From contig JBKBMG010000005.1 of NCBI GenBank assembly GCA_046295975.1, positions 1 through 64,000 on the forward strand: DNA of 64,000 bases, in the 5' to 3' direction. Positions 8,893-18,143 of the stretch are shown here, piece after piece; position 1 is the first letter of the stretch, and every line of letters begins with the position of its first letter. This DNA is from UBA2357 sp046295975. Lineage in GTDB: Bacteria; Pseudomonadota; Gammaproteobacteria; Burkholderiales; Rhodocyclaceae. The position numbers were made by a program, and so were the translations under genes. The notes beneath the pieces were generated by a model, which was not told where the DNA came from, did not search any database, and worked only from the letters and a program-made list of their open reading frames with translations.

Positions 8893-10524
8893 ATGTCGAT
8901 AATGCGCCGTTTATCCGATACCCCGATCTGGGTGCGGCTCACCGCGGTGATCTGGCTGATGCTGGTGATCGCGTGGGGGAGCATGATCGCGTGGGAAACC
9001 CGCAGCAACCGTCAGAACGCGATCGAGCAGGCCAAGGAATTCGCGAGCACCGTCAATGAACTGACGATGGCTGGGCTGACCGGCATGATGATCACCGGCA
9101 CCGTCGCCCAGCGCGATGTGTTTCTCGACCAGATCAAGGAGCTCGCCCTGGTGCGCGACCTGCATGTGTTGCGCGCCGAGGGTGTGACTCGCATCTATGG
9201 CCCCGGCAGCGGTCCGGCCAAGACGCCCGACGCGGCGGAGCAGCAGGCGATGCGGAACGGCGAAGCCATCATGCGGGTGGAGTCCGACGCGCAGTACGGC
9301 GAACACCTGCGCGTGGTGATTCCCTCGCTGGCCAGCCCGAACTACCTTGGCAAGGACTGCATCGTGTGCCATCAGGTCTCCCAGGGCACGCCGTTGGGCG
9401 TGGTGTCGATGCGGGTGTCGCTGGACCGGGCGAACGAGGCCGTCACCCATTTGCGCAACCAGAGCATGGCCTTCGCGCTGTTTGCGTCGCTGCCGCTGCT
9501 TGCGTTCATCTACATCTTCATCCGCCGCGTGGTGGCGCGGCCAATGGCGCACCTGTCGGACAGTCTGGGCGAACTCGCGCAAGGTGGTGGCGACCTCACC
9601 CGCCGCCTGCCGGTGGAAAGCCAGGACGAGATCGGCCGCACCGCGGCCACCTTCAACAAGATGCTCGGTACCATCGCCGATCTGGTGCGCCAGGTCGGGG
9701 CTTCGGCGTCAGCGGTGACCGCCTCGGCGCGCGATCTGTCGGGCAATGCGTCGCAGGTGGCGGCCTCTTCCCACCGACAGAACGAGCAGTCGATGGCTGC
9801 CGCGAGCGCGGTCGAGGGCCTGGCCGAGAACATCACGCACATCGCCGGCAGCACCGACGATGTGCGCGCGCGCTCACGCGAGAGCCTGGCGCGCTCCAAC
9901 GAAGGCAAGGCCAGCCTGCAACACCTGATCGGTGAGGTGAGCCACGTCGAGCGCGCGGTGCACAACATGGCCGACCTGGTCGCCGCCTTCGTGAAGTCCA
10001 CCGAGTCGATCAGCGGCATGACCCAGCAGGTGCGCGAAATCGCCGAGCAGACCAATCTGCTTGCACTCAATGCCGCGATCGAGGCGGCACGCGCCGGCGA
10101 ACAGGGGCGCGGCTTTGCGGTGGTGGCCGACGAGGTGCGCAAGCTGGCGGAGAAGTCGGCCCGCTCGGCGGGTGAGATCGACGAGATCACGCGCGAGCTC
10201 ACCACCCAGTCCGCAGGGGTGCAGCAGTCGCTGTCCCAGGGGTTGAATCACCTCGATGCCAGCCGCCACGCGGCCGATGTGGTTTCGGGCGTGCTCGACG
10301 CGGCCAACGGTCTGGTGGTGGAAGTCGGCGAGGGTCTGGATCGCATCGCTGCCGCCACCGACGCACAGCGCCGGTCCAGCGACACGGTGACGCTCAGCAT
10401 CGACGAGATCGCCCGCATGGCCAAGGACAACAACGCCGCGATTGACCGCACTGTCGCCGCCGCCCGGGAACTCGAGGCACTGGCCAGTGTGTTGCAGGAT
10501 GCGGTGGCGCGCTTCAAGGTTTGA
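8893..10524 (+). CDS. Methyl-accepting chemotaxis protein with a heme-c periplasmic sensor
   Basis: This 543-residue transmembrane receptor has a first membrane helix at about 14-35 and a periplasmic sensor at about 36-190. A second helix (FALFASLPLLAFIYIFI) is followed by a HAMP domain and the cytoplasmic signalling hairpin, with tip EIAEQTNLLALNAAIEAAR near residue 384. The sensor contains a c-type heme motif CIVCH at about 156-160, after GKD, as in the Tll0287/DUF3365-like heme-c sensors. It would sense redox, NO or a small gas ligand and steer CheA. The start is ambiguous: GTG 8890, ATG 8893 or ATG 8902. It lies beside the two cytochrome genes, supporting an energy-taxis role. Confidence 0.9.
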   Translation: MSIMRRLSDTPIWVRLTAVIWLMLVIAWGSMIAWETRSNRQNAIEQAKEFASTVNELTMAGLTGMMITGTVAQRDVFLDQIKELALVRDLHVLRAEGVTRIYGPGSGPAKTPDAAEQQAMRNGEAIMRVESDAQYGEHLRVVIPSLASPNYLGKDCIVCHQVSQGTPLGVVSMRVSLDRANEAVTHLRNQSMAFALFASLPLLAFIYIFIRRVVARPMAHLSDSLGELAQGGGDLTRRLPVESQDEIGRTAATFNKMLGTIADLVRQVGASASAVTASARDLSGNASQVAASSHRQNEQSMAAASAVEGLAENITHIAGSTDDVRARSRESLARSNEGKASLQHLIGEVSHVERAVHNMADLVAAFVKSTESISGMTQQVREIAEQTNLLALNAAIEAARAGEQGRGFAVVADEVRKLAEKSARSAGEIDEITRELTTQSAGVQQSLSQGLNHLDASRHAADVVSGVLDAANGLVVEVGEGLDRIAAATDAQRRSSDTVTLSIDEIARMAKDNNAAIDRTVAAARELEALASVLQDAVARFKV

Positions 10525-10628
10525 CGGCGCCAAGCCGGGGCGCGGCGCAAGCATGGCGAGGCAGGCTTGTGCAGCAGGCAATGTCACTGGTCCCGATTGG
10601 TCTGACGCGCCGCACAGACCCATGTAAA

Positions 10629-10667
10629 GGCCGGCAGCCGCTCCCGTGAGTGGGGCGGATGCCGGCC
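10629..10667. terminator. Hairpin between convergent genes, likely bidirectional terminator
   Basis: An 8-bp perfect outer stem GGCCGGCA/TGCCGGCC encloses an inner GC stem (CCGCTCCC with GGGGCGG). It lies between the convergent stops of the chemoreceptor and the DegQ-like protease. There is no long U tract, so efficiency is uncertain. Confidence 0.55.
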
Positions 10668-10689
10668 GTATCAGGCGGTGGGTGTTCGC

Positions 10690-12132
10690 TTACTCGATGC
10701 GGATCGGCAGGAAGATGCGCGAATCGCCGCGCTGGATCAGCAGCGCGAATCGCTTGCCCGAGCGGTCGACCAGCTGGCGGAACTGATCGATGCTGGTCAC
10801 CCCCTGGTTGTTGAGGGCGAGAATCACATCGCCGCTGCGAATGCCGGCCTGAGCCGCCGCGCCTGTTGCCGATTCCACCGCGATGCCGCCGCGAACACCC
10901 AGTTGCCGTGCCTCCTCGGCGGTCAGGGCGCGGCCCGTCACGCCCAGTCGCCCGGCCTCCTCGCCGCCGGCGGGTGCTTCGGCCAGGGTCTGCGCCTGCA
11001 TCTCGTCCAGCGTGGCGCGGATGATGCGGCTACGCCCCTCGCGCCAGACCTCCAGGCGGACCTCGCTGCCCGGGCGCGTTTCACCGATCACCCGCGGCAG
11101 GTCGCCGGATTCGGCGATGCGCGTACCATCCACGCCGATGATCACGTCACCCGGCTGCAGGCCTGCCTTCTCGGCGGCACTGCCTGGTTCGACGCTGGAT
11201 ACCAGTGCGCCCATCGGCTCGCTCAAGCCGAAGGTCTGGGCCAGATCCTTGTCCACGCTCTGGATGGTCACGCCGAGTTTGCCGCGCTGCACCCGGCCGA
11301 ACTCGATCAGTTGCTCCTTGACCTTGAGCGCGACATCGATGGGGATCGCGAACGAGATACCCATGAAGCCGCCCGAGCGCGAATAAATCTGGGAGTTGAT
11401 GCCGATCACCTCGCCGGCGAGGTTGAACAGCGGGCCGCCGGAATTGCCGGGGTTGATCGCCACGTCGGTCTGGATGAAGGGCACATAGTTCTCCGACTGC
11501 AGCCGCCGTGCCTTGGCCGAGATGATGCCGGCGGTCACGGTGTTGTCGAAGCCGAACGGCGAGCCCATGGCCACCACCCATTCGCCCACGCGTGCCTGCT
11601 CGGCATCGCCCATCTTCACCGTCGGCAGGTCGGTGGCGTCGATCTTCAGCACTGCAACGTCGGTGCGGGCGTCGGTGCCGACCACCTTGGCGGTGAATTC
11701 GCGCTTGTCGATCAGCCGCACGGTGACCTCGGTTTCGCCCTCGCCCACGACATGCGCGTTGGTGAGCACATAGCCGTCCTCACTGATGATGAAGCCCGAG
11801 CCAATGCCACGGCTGATGCGCGGGCCCCGCTGCTGGGGGCCAGGCAGGCCGGGCGTTGGCACGCCGAAGCGACGCAACAGGTCGTAGAAGGGATCGTCGG
11901 GGGAGAGTCCTTCCGGACCGGACGCCTGCTGCTGGCGTACCACGCTGATGTTCACCACCGCCGGGCCGACCTGGTCGACCAGGTCGCCGAAATCCGGCAA
12001 GCCGTAACGGTTGGGGGTGACCAGCGAGCCTGCGGGGGCGGCCTGCGCCTGGGCGTTGGGCACCAGCGGCAGGTGGCCGAGGCCGGCCAGGAAGGCGATT
12101 GAAAAGGCACTGGCAAGAATGGCTTTCTTCAT
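10690..12132 (-). CDS. degQ: Periplasmic Do-family serine protease (DegQ/DegP/MucD type)
   Basis: This 480-residue protein has a Sec signal (cleavage near AQAQA). The trypsin-like domain carries catalytic His127 (TNAHVV), Asp158 (RTDVAVLKID) and Ser231 (NPGNSGGPLF). Two PDZ domains follow, at about 265-365 and 380-475. It degrades or refolds misfolded envelope proteins. Between the PDZ domains sits a short Ala/Glu-rich linker. It is divergent from oxyR. The family label between DegP, DegQ and MucD cannot be fixed from sequence alone. Confidence 0.93.
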   Translation of the reverse strand: MKKAILASAFSIAFLAGLGHLPLVPNAQAQAAPAGSLVTPNRYGLPDFGDLVDQVGPAVVNISVVRQQQASGPEGLSPDDPFYDLLRRFGVPTPGLPGPQQRGPRISRGIGSGFIISEDGYVLTNAHVVGEGETEVTVRLIDKREFTAKVVGTDARTDVAVLKIDATDLPTVKMGDAEQARVGEWVVAMGSPFGFDNTVTAGIISAKARRLQSENYVPFIQTDVAINPGNSGGPLFNLAGEVIGINSQIYSRSGGFMGISFAIPIDVALKVKEQLIEFGRVQRGKLGVTIQSVDKDLAQTFGLSEPMGALVSSVEPGSAAEKAGLQPGDVIIGVDGTRIAESGDLPRVIGETRPGSEVRLEVWREGRSRIIRATLDEMQAQTLAEAPAGGEEAGRLGVTGRALTAEEARQLGVRGGIAVESATGAAAQAGIRSGDVILALNNQGVTSIDQFRQLVDRSGKRFALLIQRGDSRIFLPIRIE

Positions 12133-12454
12133 ACGGGCGTTCTCGTTGTCTCGGATGGTCGAGTAGGTTCGGTCATGAACGGGCGGCGGCGCGGCACCTT
12201 GCTTGACGGGTACCGCGGCGCGTCGATTCGTCCGGTAGACGAAGTGCCTGCGGCGACGTTCCCGGCGATCAAAAAATGCTTACGATTCGTCAGTTGGGGG
12301 GCGCACCCACGGGCTTCAAGCCCGACCGTCGCGATCACCTCCGGAGCAATGGCATGTGCATCGGCTGCGGCTACGGGTGCCTTTGGCTGCGACCCGGGTT
12401 AAACTGGCGACCGACGCGTGCATACACGCACGTGCCCAGGGAGAAAGCTGCTCG
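12133..12454. promoter_or_regulatory. 322-bp divergent region between degQ-like gene and oxyR
   Basis: No gene is visible here. The gap has two short perfect inverted repeats: TTCGTC/GACGAA at 12227-12243 with a 5-base spacer, and CGGGCTT-C-AAGCCCG at 12310-12324. Either could be an operator. OxyR usually represses its own gene from such a divergent region, but I could not recognise the loose OxyR tetra-half-site pattern with confidence. Confidence 0.4.
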
Positions 12455-13393
12455 ATGACGCTCACCGATCTTCGCTATCTGGTTGCCTTGGCGCGAGAGC
12501 GCCATTTCGGTCGCGCCGCCGAAAAATGCCATGTCAGCCAGCCCACCCTTTCCGTCGCGATCAAGAAGGTCGAGGACGAGCTTGGGGTGCAGTTGTTCGA
12601 GCGCAGTGCCACCGAAGTCAAGATCACCGCCACCGGCCAGCGCATCGTCGTGCAGGCGGAGAAGGTCTTGCTCGAGGCCGCCCAGATTCCCGAAATTGCC
12701 GCCGCCGGCCGCGACCCGCTGTCCGGGCCCTTGCGTCTGGGCGTCATCTATACCATCGGCCCCTACCTGTTGCCGCGCCTGATTCCGCTGGTTCATCAGC
12801 ATGCTCCACGCATGCCGCTGGTGATCCAGGAGAACTACACCACGCGGCTGGTCGAGGCGCTCAAGCGTGGCGAGCTCGACGTCATCATCCTGTCGCTGCC
12901 GCTCGACGAGGCCGGCATTGTCGCCCAGCCTGTTTATGACGAGCCCTTCCGGGTGCTGCTGCCCGCCACCCATCCCTGGGTCGAGCGCGAGTACATCGAT
13001 CCCGACACGCTCGCCGACGACCAGCTGCTGCTGCTTGGCTCGGGCAACTGCTTCCGCGATCAGGTGCTGGAGGTCTGCCCGCACTGCCGCAATGTCGGTG
13101 GCCTGCAGCGCACGCTGGAAGGCAGTTCGCTGGAAACCATCCGCCACATGGTGGCCACCGGCCTGGGCGTCACCGTACTGCCCAGTTCCGCAGCCGACGA
13201 ACTACCTGAGCACAACTCGCTGGTCGCGGTGCGGCCCTTCTCCAAACCCGAGCCGATGCGCCGGGTTGCGCTTGCATGGCGGGTCACCTACCCGCGCAGC
13301 GGCGCGATCGACGTGTTGCGCACCGCGATCCTGGAGAGCGCGTTGCCGGGTGTTCAGCCGGTGGGTGGCATGCCGGTGGTCGAAGCGGCGTGA
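12455..13393 (+). CDS. oxyR: LysR-family peroxide sensor OxyR
   Basis: This 312-residue LysR regulator has an N-terminal winged HTH at 1-60 (MTLTDLRYLVALARERHFGR) and a periplasmic-binding-like effector domain. The redox pair falls at Cys199 (GSGNCFRDQ) and Cys208 (EVCPHC), the same numbers as in E. coli OxyR, where oxidation to a disulfide activates the protein. A third cysteine follows at 211, making a CPHC motif. The start at ATG 12455 has AGGGAGAA upstream; longer frames are not LysR-like. dps follows on the same strand after 126 bases, a known OxyR target. Confidence 0.93.
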   Translation: MTLTDLRYLVALARERHFGRAAEKCHVSQPTLSVAIKKVEDELGVQLFERSATEVKITATGQRIVVQAEKVLLEAAQIPEIAAAGRDPLSGPLRLGVIYTIGPYLLPRLIPLVHQHAPRMPLVIQENYTTRLVEALKRGELDVIILSLPLDEAGIVAQPVYDEPFRVLLPATHPWVEREYIDPDTLADDQLLLLGSGNCFRDQVLEVCPHCRNVGGLQRTLEGSSLETIRHMVATGLGVTVLPSSAADELPEHNSLVAVRPFSKPEPMRRVALAWRVTYPRSGAIDVLRTAILESALPGVQPVGGMPVVEAA

Positions 13394-13476
13394 CGCCAAT
13401 GGCGCTCGCCTATCGTCCGCATTGCGTCGGGCAACTGGCGGTCGGCGTCGGCACCGCCTAGGGTTTACACACATCG

Positions 13477-13494
13477 GCCCGAGGGTTTTCGGGC
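13477..13494. terminator. Short hairpin between oxyR and dps
   Basis: GCCCGA and TCGGGC pair across a GGGTTT loop. There is no U tract, so this may be a weak terminator or a leader hairpin for dps. Confidence 0.35.
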
Positions 13495-13519
13495 ATTCGG
13501 ACTGCACAGGAGAAAGCAC

Positions 13520-13990
13520 ATGGACATCGATATCGGCATCAATGCGCAGGATCGTCAGCAGATCGCCCAGGGCCTGTCACGGCTGCTGGCGGACAGCTAC
13601 ACCTTGTACCTGACTACCCACAACTTCCACTGGAACGTCACGGGGCCGATGTTCAACACCCTGCATCTGATGTTCGAGCAGCAGTACAACGAACTGGCGC
13701 TCGCGGTGGATTCCATCGCCGAACGCATCCGTGCGCTCGGCTTCCACGCACCGGGCACGTATCGTGAGTTCGTCGCGCTGTCCTCGCTGGCGGAGCCCGA
13801 CGGGGTGCCCAACGCCCAGCAGATGATCCGTCACCTCGTCCTCGGCCAGGAAACCGTGGTGAAGACCGCGCGCAGCGTGCTGCCGCTGGCCGATCAGGCA
13901 AGCGATGAACCGACCGCCGACTTGCTGACCCAGCGCATGCAGGTGCACGAGAAAACCGCCTGGATGCTGCGCAGCCTGCTCGAAGGCTGA
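13520..13990 (+). CDS. dps: Dps-family ferritin-like DNA protection protein
   Basis: This 156-residue four-helix ferritin-like protein has the Dps ferroxidase signature: H34 and H37 in THNFHWNVTG, H49 in LHLMFEQQ, and acidic D64/E68 in AVDSIAERI. Dodecamers oxidise Fe(II) with H2O2, store iron and shield DNA. The N-terminus is short and not lysine-rich, so DNA binding may be weak. An AGGAGAAAG Shine-Dalgarno precedes the ATG. Position behind oxyR fits peroxide induction. Confidence 0.93.
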   Translation: MDIDIGINAQDRQQIAQGLSRLLADSYTLYLTTHNFHWNVTGPMFNTLHLMFEQQYNELALAVDSIAERIRALGFHAPGTYREFVALSSLAEPDGVPNAQQMIRHLVLGQETVVKTARSVLPLADQASDEPTADLLTQRMQVHEKTAWMLRSLLEG

Positions 13991-14015
13991 GCGGCGGCAT
14001 ACGCGGGGAGGGGCG

Positions 14016-15167
14016 ATGGGCCGGTGGTGTCCGCCGCTGGTAATCGTTGGCAGTGGCATGGCCGGTTACGGTCTGCTGCGGGCGATGCGTCGCGGAGAAT
14101 CGCAACGGCCGGTGGAGATCTTCACCCAGGATGACGGCGCCGCCTATTCACGCGCGGAGTTCGCCAGTGCGTTGGCGGTCCGTCGCGGCGCGGGCGATCT
14201 GGTGTTGGCCACGGCTGAGCAAATGGGACATCGGCTCAATGCCACGGTGCGCACCTTTTCCCGTGTGCTGGGCATTGATCGCGCGCGCCGCCGCCTGCAA
14301 CTGGAGCGGGGTGAATGCGAGTACGGCCGTCTGGTGCTCGCCACCGGTTGCGAGTCGGTTCGGCCCGCCAGCCTGCGGGGCAATGCCACTGATCAAGTAT
14401 TGACCATCTCGAGCCTGGCCGAGTATCGATACTTCAGCAACGCTGTTGCAGGTCGCCGCGAGGTGGTTTTTGTCGGCGGAGGGCTGGCGGGTTGCGAACT
14501 GGCTGACAATCTCGCCTCGGCCGGGTACACCGTCACCGTCCTGGAGTCCGGGCCTCAGCTCATGGCCGGTCGCGTGCCGTTGCTCAGCGCGGCCTTCGTG
14601 GCCCGTGCGATGCGGGCGAACGGAGTGAAGGTGGTGCTGGAAGACGGCTTGCAGCGTGTGGATCATGGTCGGGAGGGGCTGGATCTTGTCGCCCTGTCAG
14701 GCGCCGACATGCGTGCCGACGTGGTCGTGGCGGCGCTCGGCGGGCGTCCGCGTACCGCGCTGGCCTCGGCGGCCGGTCTCGATGTCGGACGTGGGGTGGC
14801 GGTTGATTCGGCCTTGCGCACCGCCGATCCGCACATTCATGCGATAGGCGAATGTGCGGAAATGGACGGGCGGCTGTTCGATCTGCCTGACGACATCGAT
14901 GTTTCTGCACGGGTATTGGCATTGGTGCTGGAAGGCCAGCCGGCCAGGATGACATGGCGTCCGAAGATGCGTCGGCCGCGTTTCGGGCAATGTCCGGTGG
15001 TCTTGTGCGAACCGCCGGCGCTGGCCGGGGAGTGGCACGAAAAGGCTACGGCGCGTGGCGTGCGTGCCCTGTTCCACGACATGCGGGGCGATCTGCGGGG
15101 CTTTGTGCTGACCGGCGAGACGACCGACGACGCCGACCGGTTGTTCCGGCGTATCGGTGGTCAGTAG
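14016..15167 (+). CDS. FAD-dependent pyridine-nucleotide disulfide-family oxidoreductase, rubredoxin-reductase-like
   Basis: This 383-residue flavoprotein has an FAD-binding Rossmann motif at about 8-20 (LVIVGSGMAGYGLLRAMR) and an NAD(P)H-binding motif near 150 (VVFVGGGLAGCELADNLA). An FAD-closing motif lies near 280 (DPHIHAIGECAEM), and a C-terminal substrate domain follows. This layout is that of rubredoxin or ferredoxin NAD+ reductases, which lack redox-active cysteines. It would pass electrons from NADH to a small iron-sulfur protein and could support peroxide or NO detoxification, given the oxyR-dps neighbourhood. No rubredoxin gene is visible nearby. It starts 25 bases after dps. Confidence 0.8.
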   Translation: MGRWCPPLVIVGSGMAGYGLLRAMRRGESQRPVEIFTQDDGAAYSRAEFASALAVRRGAGDLVLATAEQMGHRLNATVRTFSRVLGIDRARRRLQLERGECEYGRLVLATGCESVRPASLRGNATDQVLTISSLAEYRYFSNAVAGRREVVFVGGGLAGCELADNLASAGYTVTVLESGPQLMAGRVPLLSAAFVARAMRANGVKVVLEDGLQRVDHGREGLDLVALSGADMRADVVVAALGGRPRTALASAAGLDVGRGVAVDSALRTADPHIHAIGECAEMDGRLFDLPDDIDVSARVLALVLEGQPARMTWRPKMRRPRFGQCPVVLCEPPALAGEWHEKATARGVRALFHDMRGDLRGFVLTGETTDDADRLFRRIGGQ

Positions 15168-15257
15168 CCCGGAGATGGGTTTGCGCCCGGCAATCGACAA
15201 CGGTTCGGGTTGGGCGCAGCACGCTTTGCCAGGGTCGTGGCAAAGCGAGCCGTAGGA

Positions 15258-17879
15258 TCAGCCGGCTGCACGCCGTCGCGAGGTGGTCTTGCCGCCCGCG
15301 TCGCCTGCGCTGCTCGTGGAGCGGGCGGCAGCGGTCTTGCGGGGGCTGCGTGTCGGCTTGGCCTCGCCACCCGATTCCGCCGGGGCGGCGTCCGGGGGCG
15401 CGTCGGTGGTCTTGGTGGCGCGTGGTTTCTTGGCCTCGAACTCGAAGCCCACCTTGCCGCTCTTGTCCCGCACCAGGAAAGCGGAAAACTTGCGCCGCGT
15501 GCGCGCCGATACGAAGCCCTTGAGCAGATCGGTGCGGCCCTCCGCCAGCAGCTTCTCCATCTGCTCCCGTTCCACCGGCTGCTGAAGAATGATCTTGCCG
15601 GAGCGGAAATCGCAACTCTTGCCCGGCCCGACGGACTTCTCGCAGACGTAGGAAAGGCCGTGCTCGAATACCTTGCCCGCGCACTTGGGGCAAGCCCCAA
15701 GTGCGGTCTGGCCCGAAAAGTCCACCGGCTCGGCGTTCTCGTCGTCCTTGGGCTGACCGAAGTCGAACTCGGGTTGCTTGTCGTCGTTGAGGCGGATCTC
15801 GGCGTTGAACAGGCGCCCCATCTTGTTGCGGAAACCAATCAACGGGCCAACCCGGCCGTCGCGCAGCAAGGTCTCGATTTCCCCGTATTCGAACTGGCGG
15901 CCGGCGACAATCTTCCACGTGCTCCAGTCGCACTTCTGGCAGGCGAACTTCTTGTAGTTCTCCTTCACCACGCCACCGCACTTGGGGCAGGGCGTGGCGA
16001 GCGTGACGAAGTCGCCAGGCACCGTGTCGGATTCGTAGCGTTTGGCACGCTCCACGATTTCCCGCGCCATCTCCGCGATTTCGCGCATGAACGCGGCGCG
16101 CGACAGGCTGCCGCGTTCCATCTGCGAGAGCTTGTGTTCCCACTCGCCGGTGAGTTCCGGTGAAGTCAGCGAGGATACACCCAGGCCCTTGAGCAAGGTG
16201 ATGAGCGAGAACGCCTTGGCGCTCGGAATGAGCTCGCGTCCTTCGCGATGCATGTACTGTTCGGCAATCAAGCCTTCTATGATCTGCGCCCGCGTGGCCG
16301 GCGTACCGAGCCCGCGTTCGGCCATGGCCGCGCGCAGTTCCTCGTCGTCCACCATTTTTCCGGCACCTTCCATCGCCGACAGCAGCGTGGCTTCGTTGAA
16401 GCGGGCCGGCGGCTTGGTCTGCAAGGCCTTGACCACGACCTCGTCGGTTGCGACGCGCTCGCCCTGCTCGACTGCGACCAGTTGCGCGCCGCTGTCCTTG
16501 TCGTCGTCGAGCTTCACCGCCTCCTTGCCCCATACCGCGAGCCAGCCCGGGTTGACCAGCACCTTGCCTTCGGTCTTGAAGGTCTCGCCTTCGACGCGGG
16601 TGATGCGGGTGGTGACGCGGTATTCCGCTGCGGGGTAGAACACCGACAGGAAGCGGCGGGTGACCAGGTCGTAGATCTTCTGCTCCGGCTCCGACAGGGT
16701 TCGCGGCGCCGTCCCGGTGGGGATGATGGCGAAGTGGTCGGAGATCTTGGCGTTGTTGAAGATGCGCTTGTTGGGCCGCACCCAGCCATGCTTCGTGATC
16801 TCGTTGGCGAACGGTGCATAGGTGTCGGGGAGGTCGCGGAGCACCGTCTTGACGGTGTCGAGATAGTCCTCCGGCAGCGCCCGCGAGTCGGTACGCGGGT
16901 AGGTGAGCACCTTGTGGCGTTCGTACAGCGCCTGCGCAATCTGCAGGGTGGCCCGCGCCGAGAAGCCGAAGCGGCCGTTGGCTTCGCGTTGCAGGCTGGT
17001 GAGGTCGAAGAGCAGCGGCGACAACTGGGTGGTGGGTTTGGATTCTTCCTCGACGATGCCTGGTTTGCCCGCGCATTTGGCGCGGATTGCCTCGGCCTTG
17101 TCCTGTTCCCAGATGCGGAACGCGGTGGCGTGCTCGTCACCCTCGCGCTTCTTGAAGGCCTCGTCGAACCAGCGCCCGGGATAGTGTCCCGCCTTGCACG
17201 CGAAATCCGCTTCCAGCTCCCAGTAGTCGCGGGACTTGAACTTGCGGATGCGTTCCTCGCGTTCGACGACGATCGCCAGAGTGGGCGTCTGCACCCGACC
17301 CACCGTGGTCAGGTGGAAGCCGCCGGTCTTGGAGTTGAACGCGGTCATGGCGCGGGTGCCGTTGATGCCGATCAGCCAGTCGCTTTCGGCACGGCATACC
17401 GCGGCCGAGCGCAGTCCCTCGACATCCGCCGCCGAGCGCAGGTGGGCGAAGCCATCGCGAATCGCCGCCGGCGTCATCGATTGCAGCCACAGGCGCTGGG
17501 CAGGCTTGCCGGCCTTGGCGTGCTCGGCGATGAAGTTGAAGATCAGTTCGCCCTCGCGGCCGGCGTCACAGGCGTTGATCAGGCCGACCACATCCTTGCG
17601 CTTGATCAGCCGGGTGAGCAGCTTGAGCCGGTCCTGGGATTTCTCGATCGGCTTCAGCGCGAACTGCGGCGGAATCACCGGCAGGTGGGCAAAAGTCCAT
17701 TTGCCGCGCTTGACCTCGTATTCCTCCGGTACCACCAGTTCGAGCAAGTGGCCGACCGCCGAGGACAGCACGTACTCGTCGGACTCGAAGTAGTCCTTCT
17801 CCTTGGTGAAGCCACCAAGGGCGCGCGCGATGTCCTGCGCGACCGAAGGTTTTTCCGCGATGATCAGTTGCTTGCTCAT
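15258..17879 (-). CDS. topB: DNA topoisomerase III (type IA) with extended zinc-finger C-terminus
   Basis: This 873-residue enzyme has a Toprim domain at 1-150 (MSKQLIIAEKPSVAQ, later DAGREGELIF) and catalytic Tyr327 in LTYPRTDSRALP, one residue off the E. coli TopB tyrosine. It is about 220 residues longer than E. coli TopB. The extra C-terminus carries two CxxC-type zinc modules (CPKCGG...CQKC, CPKCAG...C...C) and ends in a Lys/Arg/Ala-rich tail. It decatenates and relaxes negatively supercoiled DNA. The start MSKQLI was chosen because it opens the Toprim fold; an in-frame extension to 18089 has no homology-like content. Confidence 0.94.
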   Translation of the reverse strand: MSKQLIIAEKPSVAQDIARALGGFTKEKDYFESDEYVLSSAVGHLLELVVPEEYEVKRGKWTFAHLPVIPPQFALKPIEKSQDRLKLLTRLIKRKDVVGLINACDAGREGELIFNFIAEHAKAGKPAQRLWLQSMTPAAIRDGFAHLRSAADVEGLRSAAVCRAESDWLIGINGTRAMTAFNSKTGGFHLTTVGRVQTPTLAIVVEREERIRKFKSRDYWELEADFACKAGHYPGRWFDEAFKKREGDEHATAFRIWEQDKAEAIRAKCAGKPGIVEEESKPTTQLSPLLFDLTSLQREANGRFGFSARATLQIAQALYERHKVLTYPRTDSRALPEDYLDTVKTVLRDLPDTYAPFANEITKHGWVRPNKRIFNNAKISDHFAIIPTGTAPRTLSEPEQKIYDLVTRRFLSVFYPAAEYRVTTRITRVEGETFKTEGKVLVNPGWLAVWGKEAVKLDDDKDSGAQLVAVEQGERVATDEVVVKALQTKPPARFNEATLLSAMEGAGKMVDDEELRAAMAERGLGTPATRAQIIEGLIAEQYMHREGRELIPSAKAFSLITLLKGLGVSSLTSPELTGEWEHKLSQMERGSLSRAAFMREIAEMAREIVERAKRYESDTVPGDFVTLATPCPKCGGVVKENYKKFACQKCDWSTWKIVAGRQFEYGEIETLLRDGRVGPLIGFRNKMGRLFNAEIRLNDDKQPEFDFGQPKDDENAEPVDFSGQTALGACPKCAGKVFEHGLSYVCEKSVGPGKSCDFRSGKIILQQPVEREQMEKLLAEGRTDLLKGFVSARTRRKFSAFLVRDKSGKVGFEFEAKKPRATKTTDAPPDAAPAESGGEAKPTRSPRKTAAARSTSSAGDAGGKTTSRRRAAG

Positions 17880-18143
17880 GCCTGAGGGGCCGTAGTTGGG
17901 ATGGGTCGGAGGCCGTAGCGGCCGAACGCGAATTGGGCGACTGTAATGCCGTGGCGCGCATCTGCGACGATGGACCGGCGTACCCCCGGTCGGTTCAGTG
18001 CCGGCGAACTGACAGGCCGTGCGGGTCGCATGATAAGCACGCGGTGCACTGCCACGCAAGCGAGGTAGCCGTGACTGTGGGCGTCGCAATCGCGGTCCAT
18101 CGCCGGTGTCGACACGCCGGGTGGTGCCGGACGGCGGCAGGAG

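Noticed and set aside
16248..17885. 545-codon plus-strand frame opposite topB
   Set aside because: It lies wholly antisense to topB, which has the Toprim and catalytic Tyr motifs. Composition is typical of a GC3-driven shadow.
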